This document shows positions 16,031-23,571 of a DNA stretch of 24,045 bases, one piece after another. Source of the stretch: Clostridia bacterium (GTDB lineage Bacteria > Bacillota > Clostridia > Christensenellales > Aristaeellaceae); the NCBI GenBank assembly GCA_016297535.1, contig JAEDGL010000021.1, forward strand, positions 1 to 24,045, in the 5' to 3' direction. The notes under the pieces are model-generated. The model did not search any database and had not been told where the DNA came from. It worked only from the letters and a program-made list of their open reading frames with translations. The position numbers and the translations under genes are program-made. The stretch's first letter is position 1. Every line of letters begins with the position of its first letter.

Positions 16031-16079
16031 TAAAACAGGACAGCCTCCGTTTGATGCAACCATACGGAAGCTGACCTGT
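16031..16079 (-). terminator. Terminator of the small cysteine-rich gene
   Basis: A 16-bp stem with 14 matched pairs (16035-16050 with 16064-16079) around a 13-base loop. On the minus strand it is followed by TTTTA. It starts 24 bases beyond the stop codon of the 55-residue gene and supports that gene being real. Confidence 0.75.
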
Positions 16080-16103
16080 AACAGATTCTGATTTCCAATC
16101 AGC

Positions 16104-16271
16104 TTATATCTCCGATGTTCTGTTTTCGAAACAACCTGGATAATCCTTTTTCTTTCTTTCACAATAAACAGGCCTTTGACGTTTGGACGAGGCATGATGC
16201 TTTCTGCATTCATCACATTTTCCATGCCGTTCGCACTTTTTCTTTTTGCAGGGACAATTCTCAATTTGCAT
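16104..16271 (-). CDS. Small cysteine-rich protein, 55 residues
   Basis: The predicted product begins MQIENCPCKKKKCERHGKC and continues with DECRKHH, then PVYCERKKKDYPGC. Seven cysteines and three histidines lie in the pattern CPC-x4-C-x2-HG-x-C-x2-C-x2-HH-x10-C, strongly basic, which suggests a small zinc-binding protein. From memory, similar short Cys-rich proteins with CERHG and ECR-x-HH motifs occur in many Clostridia as uncharacterised proteins; this was not checked. An in-frame stop lies five codons before the ATG, so the start is fixed unless a rare codon is used. The Shine-Dalgarno site is weak and no clear promoter was seen. A strong intrinsic terminator follows the stop. It lies downstream of GH105 on the same strand. 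Confidence 0.65.
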   Translation of the reverse strand: MQIENCPCKKKKCERHGKCDECRKHHASSKRQRPVYCERKKKDYPGCFENRTSEI

Positions 16272-16358
16272 CGTATTCTGTCTTCATTTATTTTTGATCT
16301 TGCCCTGTTGGAAAAGAAGGCTGATCGGAAAATGTGAAACAGTCTTCCGTCCGCACAG

Positions 16359-16391
16359 GAAAATGCCCGAAGAGGTTTGGCTTCTTCGGGC
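16359..16391 (-). terminator. Terminator of the GH105 gene
   Basis: A perfect 9-bp stem (GCCCGAAGA at 16365-16373 with TCTTCGGGC at 16383-16391) around a 9-base loop, followed on the minus strand by ATTTTC. It begins 19 bases past the GH105 stop codon. Confidence 0.7.
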
Positions 16392-16410
16392 GTATGGATT
16401 CTTTGGTGTG

Positions 16411-17472
16411 TTATTCTTCCTGCAGCGTTACGGCGCCCTGCATCAGCTCCGTAATCATCAGAAAAGTCAGGCCCTGCCCATAAGCGGTGGGGGTTACGAT
16501 GATGTCCTTGTAATGCTGCAGATTGTAGCCCATACCCGTACCGCCGGATACGCCCTGTACCGCGCCGGTTTCGTCAATCTGGCCCAGAACCGCGGACGCA
16601 GCCAGCCTGCCCATTTCAACGTACTTTTCATCTGTCAGCAACCCCATGCGAACACCCTTGAGCACGCCATAGGCGATGGCGGCGGTTGCGCTGGTTTCGG
16701 TATAGGTTTCTTCCACATCAATCAATGTGGTAAACAGGCCCGATACGCGCTGATACTTCCACAGGGCCAGCACCTGATCCTGCCAGGCCGCCATGATCAT
16801 GCGCATGGCGGCGTTGTCGCGGCCGGTGATGTCTTTCAGCTCAATCGCGGCGGCAGTAAACCAGGCATTGCCGCGCGCCCATTTCGCACCCGCGTAGTTG
16901 TGACGGCGGTCAAAGCTCCAGCCGTGGTTGAACAGGCCGGTAACCTTGTCCTGAAGATAACGGATGTGAATCAAAAACTGGTATTCGGCTTCGTCAATCC
17001 ATTCGGGCTTTTGCAGCACGACGCCCGCCTTGGCCAAAAACAGGCAGACCATAAACAGCGTATCGCACCACAGCTGCTGGTAATGCTTGTTCCACACGGT
17101 GCAGTGCTGCATGCCGTTATACTCCGTGCGCGGCATTTCTTCCAACACCCACTGCGCCCAGGATTCGATTACGGGCAGGTAGGCGGGGTTCTTTGTTTCG
17201 TCATAGAGGCAGGTGAGCGCAAGCAGGGGCGCAACGGTATTGACGTTGCGGTGCGGCTTTTCCTGGCGAGAGAGCATATCGTTGTACCAGCCGGTCAGAT
17301 AATCCAGAATGGTTTTGTCGCCGCTTTGCTGGTAGGTTTTGTAAATGCCGTAGAGCGCAACTCCCGTGGGCCATTCCCAGTTGTTCATGGTCAGATGGCC
17401 GCGGGAAGGATCGTTTCCGTCGGCCTGCTGCAGCATATGGAGTACTTTGTCGGCGATGGCTTTGTAATTCAT
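16411..17472 (-). CDS. GH105 unsaturated uronyl hydrolase (YteR/YesR family)
   Basis: A 353-residue (alpha/alpha)6-barrel enzyme that releases 4-deoxy-4,5-unsaturated uronic acid from the non-reducing end of oligosaccharides made by polysaccharide lyases. The catalytic aspartate is D137 in QLWCDTLFM, the counterpart of Asp143 in Bacillus YteR. HGW (183-185), the family block GAKWARGNAW (195-204) and the C-terminal VTPTAYGQGLTFLM also match. No signal peptide is seen. The start at 17472 follows AAGGAG by seven bases; 30 earlier in-frame codons overlap the promoter region. It lies 114 bases downstream of the lyase gene on the same strand, which fits a two-step pathway. Rhamnogalacturonan, other pectins or another uronate-containing glycan could be the source. 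Confidence 0.9.
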   Translation of the reverse strand: MNYKAIADKVLHMLQQADGNDPSRGHLTMNNWEWPTGVALYGIYKTYQQSGDKTILDYLTGWYNDMLSRQEKPHRNVNTVAPLLALTCLYDETKNPAYLPVIESWAQWVLEEMPRTEYNGMQHCTVWNKHYQQLWCDTLFMVCLFLAKAGVVLQKPEWIDEAEYQFLIHIRYLQDKVTGLFNHGWSFDRRHNYAGAKWARGNAWFTAAAIELKDITGRDNAAMRMIMAAWQDQVLALWKYQRVSGLFTTLIDVEETYTETSATAAIAYGVLKGVRMGLLTDEKYVEMGRLAASAVLGQIDETGAVQGVSGGTGMGYNLQHYKDIIVTPTAYGQGLTFLMITELMQGAVTLQEE

Positions 17473-17519
17473 GCTTTTTCTCCTTATTAATATGGATGGA
17501 TGAAAACCGTGTTGAGAAC

Positions 17520-17528
17520 AGTATACCA
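17520..17528 (-). promoter_or_regulatory. Extended -10 promoter element ahead of GH105
   Basis: On the minus strand the sequence reads TGGTATACT, an extended -10 with a 5/6 TATAAT match. No good -35 is visible at 16-18 bases. It suggests GH105 can be transcribed separately from the lyase. Confidence 0.4.
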
Positions 17529-17543
17529 TCAATCGCCCGCAAA

Positions 17544-17577
17544 TGCATCTGAAAAAAACCAAAAACCACCAGATGCA
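17544..17577. promoter_or_regulatory. Inverted repeat upstream of the GH105 promoter
   Basis: TGCATCTG (17544-17551) and CAGATGCA (17570-17577) form a perfect 8-bp inverted repeat 18 bases apart, just upstream of the GH105 -10 element. The spacer is nearly pure T on the minus strand. It could be a regulator site or a poor terminator for the lyase gene. Confidence 0.3.
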
Positions 17578-17586
17578 CGAAGCGGT

Positions 17587-19701
17587 TTATCCGACCGGAT
17601 GATCCGGCGCGGTTACGTGAAAAACCACCTGAATCTCATGCGTCTGCCGGACAGGCGTTTGCCAGCGCATGTGATACTGCGGGGGCATGGAGACATGGTA
17701 GGCTTCGGGCTCGCCTTCGTTCAGGTCCACATCAAAATGATCTGTAATGCAGGCATGGTGCAAATCCCCGCACACAGGTACGATTTCCAGCCGCCAGCCA
17801 TTGCGCTCAATTTGCATGCTCCGGCACGTGATGCGTGGCTGGGATAGACTGTGCAGCAGATAATCAATGCGGCGCGGCGCATCAAGCGTTAAGCGGTCGG
17901 TTACGGTGAGGGTGCTGTCCGTCAGCTCAAACGAGCGGGTCCACGCCAGCACATGCTCGTATGCGCCGGAGGGATCCACCGCGCCGCACAGCACGCCCCG
18001 GTCATCCTCGCGGGCATACAGCACCCTGCCGGTAGCCTGATGGCTGAACGCAGCCTGTCCCTGCCCATCCACCAGCAGCGTGTTGTGGGCGCGGGTCTGG
18101 TTGGTCCATTCCAGGTGGTGCTTTGTGCCATACCTGCGGCCGAAGTACCCGCTGGGAGAAAGCAGCGCCGTGCCGCCGGCCATCAGGGCAAAGCTTCCCT
18201 GGTCGGCGTGCTGGTGACTGACGGAGCCAAACCGGCTGGCCCGGCACAGCAGTGCCAGTTCCTTTTCGGGCTGCTCAGGATGGGTATGCAGGCTGATGTA
18301 GCCGCTGTCCGGGAAAGCGCAGGCGCGCGTAATGCCGCCCGCCAGCGAATGCGGCTCCGGCTTGCCGGAAGGCAGAAAGACATCCAGCAGATGCAGCTTG
18401 AAGATTTCCTGCTTCTGCGCCTGATGCGACCAGGAACGCATCAGCGGCGCACCAAAACGCTCGGCATAAATATGATAGGGATTCTGGGCAAAAAAGCCCG
18501 GCCACTCTGCGTCATCCGGCTTGCACCAGTAACCGTCCGCAAAGGGGTGAATTTCCCAGCCGGGCGGACAAAAATGCTGGAAATACCGAATGAGACGCTG
18601 ATAAAACGGCCTTCTGAGAAAGCTCACGCCGCTGAAACGCTCCACCGCGCTAAAAAAGGGCAGGTACCATTTGGTGTAGCTGCTGGCATAAAACATCCCC
18701 TCCGCCCAGCCGCCGTCCGCACCGCCAAAGTAGGGAAAAATGCCGCCGTATACATCGATGGCATAGGTGAGCCATCGAACCAGCACATCCTGAGAAACAA
18801 CGTTTGTTCCCTTGAGCACCATGGCGGCTTCGCCCAGATACGCGGGCAGGCGGCCGGCATGCGAATCACCCGGATTTTGACAAAAATCAATTGCGTTCAG
18901 CCTGCGCTCGCACTGGTACGCATAGGCAGCCACGGTGCGGGCGACGAAAACGCGCTCTTTGTCGCTCAGCAGCGGATAGCAAAGGTCCAGCACAGCCGGC
19001 AGGCAGCGCGCGTGACTCAGACCCACCTCGTCACCCCAGGGACCTTCCAGCGAGCAGGGGCCCTCGCTGCTCCAGTCGCACAGGGTAAGCAAAAGCTCTC
19101 TGGCGTGCGCGGTAGCTTCGTGATCCCCAAGAAGCGCATATCCCAGGGCGCAGGCTACCAGATCGCGGTCGCAGTATTCGCGGTGCCGGCCAAAATATTC
19201 GCGGTAGGGCAGCGCGGCAGGGTCGCGGTGAAAGCGGGGAGGCTCGGGCAGGCCGTGCTCAAGCGCCAACGCGATCGTGCGCCTGAGCGTTTCGATCGCG
19301 TCCGGGTTGCTTTGAACAACGCCGGGAATCTCCTCCGAAAAAAACAGATGACGCGGACGCACGTCCGGCACGGCGTCAAAAATCGCCCTGGCGTCCGGCC
19401 TGAGCCATGAAACGGCCTCCTGCGCAATGGAAAACGGCTGCCAGCCCCGCTGGGCATCTTCTGTGGACAGATTCCATTCGTATTCACCGGGCGGCAAAAT
19501 GAGATTGGGCGTGAGAAAGCAGCGCGTGGTCGTGCCTTCCCAAACGGTTTGTCCGTCTTGCCGCACGGTTACGGTATAGCTTTGTACGCCATCCTCATAC
19601 AGGAAACAGAAGGTGGGCGGCGTTTCGTACATCACTTCGTTGGGGCGCGGCGATGGAAAAACCTGTCCGCCCGCCGTGCGCTGCTGCTTGAGCTGTTTCA
19701 T
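17587..19701 (-). CDS. Heparinase II/III-type polysaccharide lyase with DUF4962-like N-terminal region
   Basis: A 704-residue protein. Residues 1-100 form a fibronectin/Ig-like beta domain (TPPTFCFLYEDG). Residues 105-430 form an alpha/alpha barrel like DUF4962/heparinase II (RPRHLFF, NPGDSHAGRLPAYLGEA at 276-292, ADGGWAEG at 328-335). Residues 445-700 form the heparinase II/III beta-sandwich with SHQHADQGSFAL (495-506; H496, H498, D500) and RAHNTLLVDG (537-546). H281 and the tyrosine-rich YFGRRYG stretch (519-525) are candidate catalytic residues. Such lyases cut uronate-containing glycans by beta-elimination, leaving unsaturated ends. No signal peptide: the substrate is probably an imported oligosaccharide. 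Its ATG overlaps the acetyltransferase stop (ATGA), so translation is coupled. Family is secure; the PL number and substrate are not. Confidence 0.87.
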   Translation of the reverse strand: MKQLKQQRTAGGQVFPSPRPNEVMYETPPTFCFLYEDGVQSYTVTVRQDGQTVWEGTTTRCFLTPNLILPPGEYEWNLSTEDAQRGWQPFSIAQEAVSWLRPDARAIFDAVPDVRPRHLFFSEEIPGVVQSNPDAIETLRRTIALALEHGLPEPPRFHRDPAALPYREYFGRHREYCDRDLVACALGYALLGDHEATAHARELLLTLCDWSSEGPCSLEGPWGDEVGLSHARCLPAVLDLCYPLLSDKERVFVARTVAAYAYQCERRLNAIDFCQNPGDSHAGRLPAYLGEAAMVLKGTNVVSQDVLVRWLTYAIDVYGGIFPYFGGADGGWAEGMFYASSYTKWYLPFFSAVERFSGVSFLRRPFYQRLIRYFQHFCPPGWEIHPFADGYWCKPDDAEWPGFFAQNPYHIYAERFGAPLMRSWSHQAQKQEIFKLHLLDVFLPSGKPEPHSLAGGITRACAFPDSGYISLHTHPEQPEKELALLCRASRFGSVSHQHADQGSFALMAGGTALLSPSGYFGRRYGTKHHLEWTNQTRAHNTLLVDGQGQAAFSHQATGRVLYAREDDRGVLCGAVDPSGAYEHVLAWTRSFELTDSTLTVTDRLTLDAPRRIDYLLHSLSQPRITCRSMQIERNGWRLEIVPVCGDLHHACITDHFDVDLNEGEPEAYHVSMPPQYHMRWQTPVRQTHEIQVVFHVTAPDHPVG

Positions 19702-20246
19702 TTGCCACTCTCCCTGCCAAACCAGTGGTATTCGCCCGTTTCGGGATCAATGCGTCCCACCTGCCGGGCGGGTACCCCGGCCATGATGGCATAATCCGGC
19801 GTATTTTTGGTAACAACCGCATTGGCGCAAACCAGATTGGCACGGCCGATGGATACGCCGGCCGTGACGGTTACGCCGGCGGCCAGCCAGCTGCCGCGGC
19901 CGATTCGGATGCTGTTGTCATAATCGTGATCCGTGCGGGCGCTGAAGCTGCCTGTAGCCGGGTCGAATTTGTGATGCCCCGCCGTCAGACAGCAATGGGG
20001 GCCGATGAGCACATCATCCTCGATGGTGATGGAGCCGTTGAGATAGCTGTACAGGCCGATAAAGATATGGCTGCCCACAGCCTCCGGCTGCGCCACGCGT
20101 ACGATGGCACCGGGAGCGATCATTACCTCTCGCCCGCCAAAGCCCAGCAGCTCTGCCCGGCGGGCGTTATCCGTGCGGTTGTCGGATTGATTGCAGTACC
20201 GGGTAAACTGCTCAAACAATTCATCGTCAATCCGGCATTGATTCAT
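19698..20246 (-). CDS. Hexapeptide-repeat O-acetyltransferase (maltose/galactoside acetyltransferase type)
   Basis: A 182-residue left-handed beta-helix acyltransferase. Hexapeptide repeats run from about 42 to 160 (VMIAPGAIV, IFIGLYSYLNG, ITIEDDVLIGPHCCL, IRIGRGSWLAAGVTV, VSIGRANLVCANAVV). The probable catalytic histidine is H91 in TAGHHKFDP, and the closing AIMAGVPARQVGRID motif is standard. It would transfer acetyl from acetyl-CoA to a sugar hydroxyl. AAAGGAG precedes the start at ten bases. It is the first gene of the lyase unit, with its own promoter, and overlaps the lyase start by four bases. Its purpose beside degradative enzymes is not obvious; it may acetylate surplus sugars, as proposed for LacA. 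Confidence 0.9.
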   Translation of the reverse strand: MNQCRIDDELFEQFTRYCNQSDNRTDNARRAELLGFGGREVMIAPGAIVRVAQPEAVGSHIFIGLYSYLNGSITIEDDVLIGPHCCLTAGHHKFDPATGSFSARTDHDYDNSIRIGRGSWLAAGVTVTAGVSIGRANLVCANAVVTKNTPDYAIMAGVPARQVGRIDPETGEYHWFGRESGK

Positions 20247-20279
20247 ATAAAACGCACTCCTTTACTTGGCTCTGCTCCC

Positions 20280-20308
20280 ATTATAGCGCACAGCGCTACG
20301 ACGGGCAA
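20280..20308 (-). promoter_or_regulatory. Promoter of the acetyltransferase-lyase operon
   Basis: On the minus strand: TTGCCC (-35, 20303-20308), a 17-base spacer, and a perfect TATAAT (-10, 20280-20285). It begins immediately after the T-run of the permease terminator. Confidence 0.7.
20284..20298. promoter_or_regulatory. Operator-like palindrome inside the promoter spacer
   Basis: TAGCGC-ACA-GCGCTA is a perfect 6-bp inverted repeat around a 3-base centre. It lies between the -35 and -10 and touches the -10. A protein bound here would block RNA polymerase, so it is a plausible repressor site. The regulator is not in the window. Confidence 0.4.
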
Positions 20309-20309
20309 G

Positions 20310-20340
20310 AAAAAACCGTCCCGATAGCATCGGAACGGTT
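20310..20340 (-). terminator. Terminator of the SLC13/ArsB-type permease gene
   Basis: An 11-bp stem with one mismatch (20314-20324 with 20330-20340), a 5-base loop, then TTTTTT on the minus strand. It starts 14 bases past the permease stop codon. Confidence 0.88.
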
Positions 20341-20353
20341 GAAAGGGCATGAT

Positions 20354-21628
20354 TTAATGAACGCCGTAGAGCAGCCACACATAGAGGTAGGCAGGAATAA
20401 TGGCTGCCAGCGTAAAGGGAATGCCAATTTTAAAGAAATCGCTGTTTTTGACCTCATACCCGGCCTTGCGCAGAATGCCGATGCCGGTGATGTTGGCAGA
20501 AGCGCCAATCGGGGTAATGTTGCCGCCCAGCGTGGCACCGCTGAGCAGACCGAAATACAGGGGAGTGGGATCCACGCCAAGGGCGGAGGCAAGACCGGCA
20601 ATGACGGGAATCATGGTGGCAACATAGGGGATGTTGTCGATGAAGGCGGAAATCAGCACAGAGGCCCAAACGATCACCGTATACAGCGCAAACACGTTGC
20701 CGCCGCCAAACCTTGCCAGCAGCTGGGCCGCCGCGTCGATAACGCCCTGGGCGCTGATACCGCCGATCATCAGAAACAGGCCGATCAGCAGGCCGATGGT
20801 TTGAAAATCAATTTCGCGAAGCGGCTTGATGACCGCAGACAGCGTTTTTTTGCTAATCAGGTTGTAAATCAGCCCGACCACAAACAGCGCACAGCAGATC
20901 AACCCGTTGGTAGTGCTGGGCTTGCTGGGCAGGAAGGAAGCCAGAATCAGCAGCAGAATGGCACCGCCCAGCAAAATGGTGGGAACCATGTTGGTTACCT
21001 CGGTGCGCTTGCCCGTTTTGGGAATGGGAGATTTTTCCTTGCGGAAGATGATGTACAGAATCAGCGCGGAAAGAACCGCGCCCAGCTCCACTGCAAAGAA
21101 GATGCTGGGCTTGCCCTTGTACCAGAAGAAATCCATAAAGCTCATGTCCAGCGCGGAGCCCAGCATAATGGCGGTGGTATCGCCTACCAGCGTTGCGGCC
21201 CCCTGCAGATTGGAGGATACCGCAATGCCGATCAGAAAAGGTACGGGATTGGTTTTAAGCTTTTTGCAAATTTCCAGCGCAACGGGAGCAATCATCAAAA
21301 CGGTGGCTACATTGTCCACAAACGCGCTGATCAGGCCTGCAAACAGCGAAAGGCAAACGGCGGCCCATTGCACGTTGGGCACCTTTTCCATAATCAGGTC
21401 AGCCAGCAGCTCGGGCATACGGCTTTCAATAAACAGCGCAACCAGACCCATTGTGCCCGCAATCATCAGCAGCACGTTCAGGTCGATGGACGGCCAGATC
21501 TGTGCCAGCGGAAGCATGCCGCTTACAATAAACACAAGCGCGGATGACAGCGCAATATAGGGACGGTACTTGCTGAAGCAAAGCATCAGCACATAGGTGA
21601 GAGCAAATAGAATAAGGGCAGGGATCAT
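20354..21628 (-). CDS. SLC13/ArsB-NhaD superfamily permease
   Basis: A 424-residue membrane protein with about 11-12 hydrophobic segments and no N-terminal extension. It shows the inverted-repeat signature of the ion transporter superfamily: SAFVDNVATVLMIAP (101-115) in the first half and SAFIDNIPYVATMIP in the second, each paired with a loop motif (NLQGAATLVGD and GGNITPIGASANI). These pseudo-symmetric D-N motifs form the substrate and cation site. Members move dicarboxylates, sulfate, arsenite or exchange Na+/H+; nothing here decides among them. AAAGGAAG precedes the start. It is a single-gene unit with its own promoter and a strong terminator, divergent from the frameshifted membrane-protein gene. 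Confidence 0.85.
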   Translation of the reverse strand: MIPALILFALTYVLMLCFSKYRPYIALSSALVFIVSGMLPLAQIWPSIDLNVLLMIAGTMGLVALFIESRMPELLADLIMEKVPNVQWAAVCLSLFAGLISAFVDNVATVLMIAPVALEICKKLKTNPVPFLIGIAVSSNLQGAATLVGDTTAIMLGSALDMSFMDFFWYKGKPSIFFAVELGAVLSALILYIIFRKEKSPIPKTGKRTEVTNMVPTILLGGAILLLILASFLPSKPSTTNGLICCALFVVGLIYNLISKKTLSAVIKPLREIDFQTIGLLIGLFLMIGGISAQGVIDAAAQLLARFGGGNVFALYTVIVWASVLISAFIDNIPYVATMIPVIAGLASALGVDPTPLYFGLLSGATLGGNITPIGASANITGIGILRKAGYEVKNSDFFKIGIPFTLAAIIPAYLYVWLLYGVH

Positions 21629-21662
21629 TTCAGGCTTCCTTTCTGTTAAGCGTAGTGGAACA

Positions 21663-21680
21663 GGGCGCCCAAAAGCGCCC
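21663..21680. other. Short leader hairpin of the permease gene
   Basis: GGGCGC (21663-21668) pairs with GCGCCC (21675-21680) around a 6-base loop, in the untranslated leader between the permease promoter and its start codon. No T-run follows on the minus strand, so it is not an obvious attenuator; it may only stabilise the 5' end. Confidence 0.3.
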
Positions 21681-21688
21681 GGAACAAC

Positions 21689-21718
21689 ATTTTACCACAT
21701 GAAAGGAATATTGATCAA
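21689..21718 (-). promoter_or_regulatory. Promoter of the permease gene
   Basis: On the minus strand: TTGATC (-35, 21713-21718), 18 bases, then TAAAAT (-10, 21689-21694) with the extended TGG ahead, the same -10 form seen for the GTPase operon. Confidence 0.6.
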
Positions 21719-21734
21719 CTTTTTTCCATTCTAT

Positions 21735-21764
21735 TTGCTCACAACGGGATAACTATGTTAAAAT
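21735..21764 (+). promoter_or_regulatory. Promoter of the frameshifted membrane-protein gene
   Basis: TTGCTC (21735-21740), an 18-base spacer, and TAAAAT (21759-21764) preceded by TGT, an extended -10. Transcription would begin near 21771, about 50 bases before the start codon. Confidence 0.55.
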
Positions 21765-22150
21765 GAACCGGCGGTTGCTGCTGATCCGCCTTTGATGGTT
21801 TGCGATGGGGGAAAAACGGGAATGGAAATTGGATTTTCGCGCCGGTGCTGGCTGGCAGGTTTTGCATGCTCGGTAACGGCGCTTGGGCTGATGAGCCGTT
21901 ATTTGCGCTGGACAGTCAGGGGTATGGATCGGCTCGTCCTTCTGGCCGGGGTGATCATGCTGGCTGCAACGGCTGCGCTTTGGTTTTTCTGGAAGGAAAA
22001 GAGGGAGAAACGGTTTGCAATCGGCTTTGGCATGCTGTTTGCGCTTTCTCAGCTGTGCGGAGAAAGAGTTCTTGGCACAGGCACCATTGCGCAAACGGGC
22101 GTTGAACTGCTGGAGCTTTTGGCACTTGCACTGGCTCTGGCCCCGTGCGC

Positions 22151-22157
22151 GGGGGGG
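22151..22157 (+). repeat. G7 homopolymer at the frame break
   Basis: Seven consecutive G after GTGCGC, exactly where the coding frame changes. With six G the frame reads from APCAGG straight into VFCALANALG. With seven it runs into a different frame that stops at 22325. Confidence 0.8.
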
Positions 22158-23534
22158 CGTTTTCTGCGCGCTTGCAAACGCTCTTGGCCGGGCCCGGAGC
22201 CGTGCGGCCCGTATGCAGCCCGCACGGCTTGGCGAGAAAACCGTTTTCTTGGGGAGCACGCTGGTTTTGCTGCTTTGCTGGCTTCCTTATCTGCTGGCGT
22301 ATTATCCCGGATTGTTCACCTATGATATCAGCTGGCAGTACCAGCAGTTTCTGCAATGGAATCTGAATACCCATCACCCGCTGATTCATACGCTGCTGGT
22401 TGGCGGCCTGTGCGAGCTGGGCTGGCAATGGTTTGGCTATCCTGTCAAGGGCTTTTTGATGTACACCGTGCTCCAGATGATCCTGATGGCGCTTGCAATG
22501 GCCAGCGCGGTGCGCCTGCTGCACCGCTGCCGGGCGCCGCTGTGGACACGCATCCTGATGCTGGCGGCATATGCGCTGCTTCCGTTTCATGCGCTGATGG
22601 CCATCAGCTCCACCAAGGATACGCTGTTTGCGGGAGCGGTGCTGTACCTGAGCGTTTTGCTCATGGAAGCCGTTCTGGACAGCAATACATTCCGAAAACC
22701 CGGATGGATGATCCGTTTTGTTCTTGCCGAGGCGGCTGTGGGATTGTATCGAAACAACGGGTTCATTTGCATTGCTGCGGTAGCGCTTCTGGGCGTTATC
22801 GGCCTGGTCCGGTACCGGAGAGCGGCTGTCAGACTGCTGGCGCTGTCCCTTTGCGGTATGATGGTTTATCTGTCCGTCAACGCGGGCCTGAAGGCGGCAA
22901 CCAATGCGGAAGACGGTCATATCCGCGAAATGCTCAGCGTGCCCCTGCAGCAGCTGGCACGTGTCTATTGCCTGACAGAGGACGAGGCCAAGCCGAAAAT
23001 TGAAAAGTGGCTGCCGGACGCGGCCCAGTACAGCCCGCCGCTGGCGGACATGGTAAAGAATACGTTTGATGCAAAAAAGGAGGACTTGCCACGGCTGTTT
23101 TCCCTTTGGGCGCAGGTGGGGCTTCGCCATCCGATTGTGTACGTGGATTCGTTTCTGGTAACGGGCGCAGGCTTTTATCACATTGATGCGCCGCCCACGG
23201 GCCAGTACGCCGAAACCAGCTTTCACCAGGATGAGGGCTGGTGGATGGTGCCGGATTCCAAGTGGCCGTGGCTGCGGGATCTGACAACGCGGCTGTACAG
23301 CCGGAACGAATTTCTGGATATTCCCCTGTACAGCATCGTGCTTTCTCCGGCGCTCTGGGCCTGGATCATGCTGTTTTCCTTGTGGATGGGCCTGTGCAGA
23401 CAAAACCGGGCGGTCGTTGCGGCAGGGTTTGTGCTCTTTTCGCTCTACCTGACGCTTCTGTTAAGTCCCTGTGTCATGATGCGGTATGTCTATCCAATCA
23501 TGCTATGCGCCCCGCTGCTGCTATCAGCGCTGAT

Positions 23535-23566
23535 AAGCCCCGCGTTTGCACTGAAACGCGGGGCTT
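23535..23566. terminator. Stable hairpin overlapping the end of the membrane-protein gene
   Basis: A perfect 13-bp stem (AAGCCCCGCGTTT at 23535-23547 with 23554-23566) around a 6-base loop. It lies inside the last codons of the rightward gene and six bases beyond the stop of the leftward small gene. T-runs are weak on both sides, but the position between convergent genes fits a shared terminator. Confidence 0.65.
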
Positions 23567-23571
23567 GATGA

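Larger units (their letters stand above)
15932..16410. other. AT-richer intergenic region holding one small gene
   Basis: This 479-base gap between the serine hydrolase and the GH105 gene is visibly richer in A and T than its surroundings, especially 16090-16340. It contains a weak hairpin soon after the serine hydrolase stop (15979-15997, followed by TTT), the terminator at 16035-16079, a 55-codon cysteine-rich gene on the minus strand, and the GH105 terminator at 16365-16391. Nothing else is recognisable. Confidence 0.7.
21822..23568 (+). pseudogene. DUF6020-like polytopic membrane protein, frameshifted at a G7 run
   Basis: Two open frames together encode one large membrane protein. The first part (ATG 21822, after GGGGGA, to the G-run) has hydrophobic segments such as LVLLAGVIMLAATAALWFF. 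The second part (plus-one frame) continues through FLGSTLVLLLCWLPYLLAYYPG, then YDISWQYQQF, THHPLIHTLL and SSTKDTLF, ending in several membrane helices. These D-x3-Q, HHP and TKD motifs recall DUF6020 membrane proteins, which look like GT-C glycosyltransferases; that match is from memory. Dropping one G from the run at 22151-22157 joins the halves into a product of about 580 residues. As written, translation ends at 22325 after 167 residues. It could be a real lesion, a phase-variable switch or a base-calling error. It converges with the small gene at its 3' end. Confidence 0.7.

Noticed and set aside
15962..16264. A 100-codon minus-strand frame in the AT-rich gap
   Set aside because: It overlaps the 55-residue cysteine-rich frame, runs through that gene's terminator, lacks any motif and has no better start signal. 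I looked for transposase similarity and saw none.
22151..22157. Programmed -1 ribosomal frameshifting at the G7 run
   Set aside because: Joining the two halves needs a +1 (or -2) change; a standard -1 slip would enter the third frame instead.
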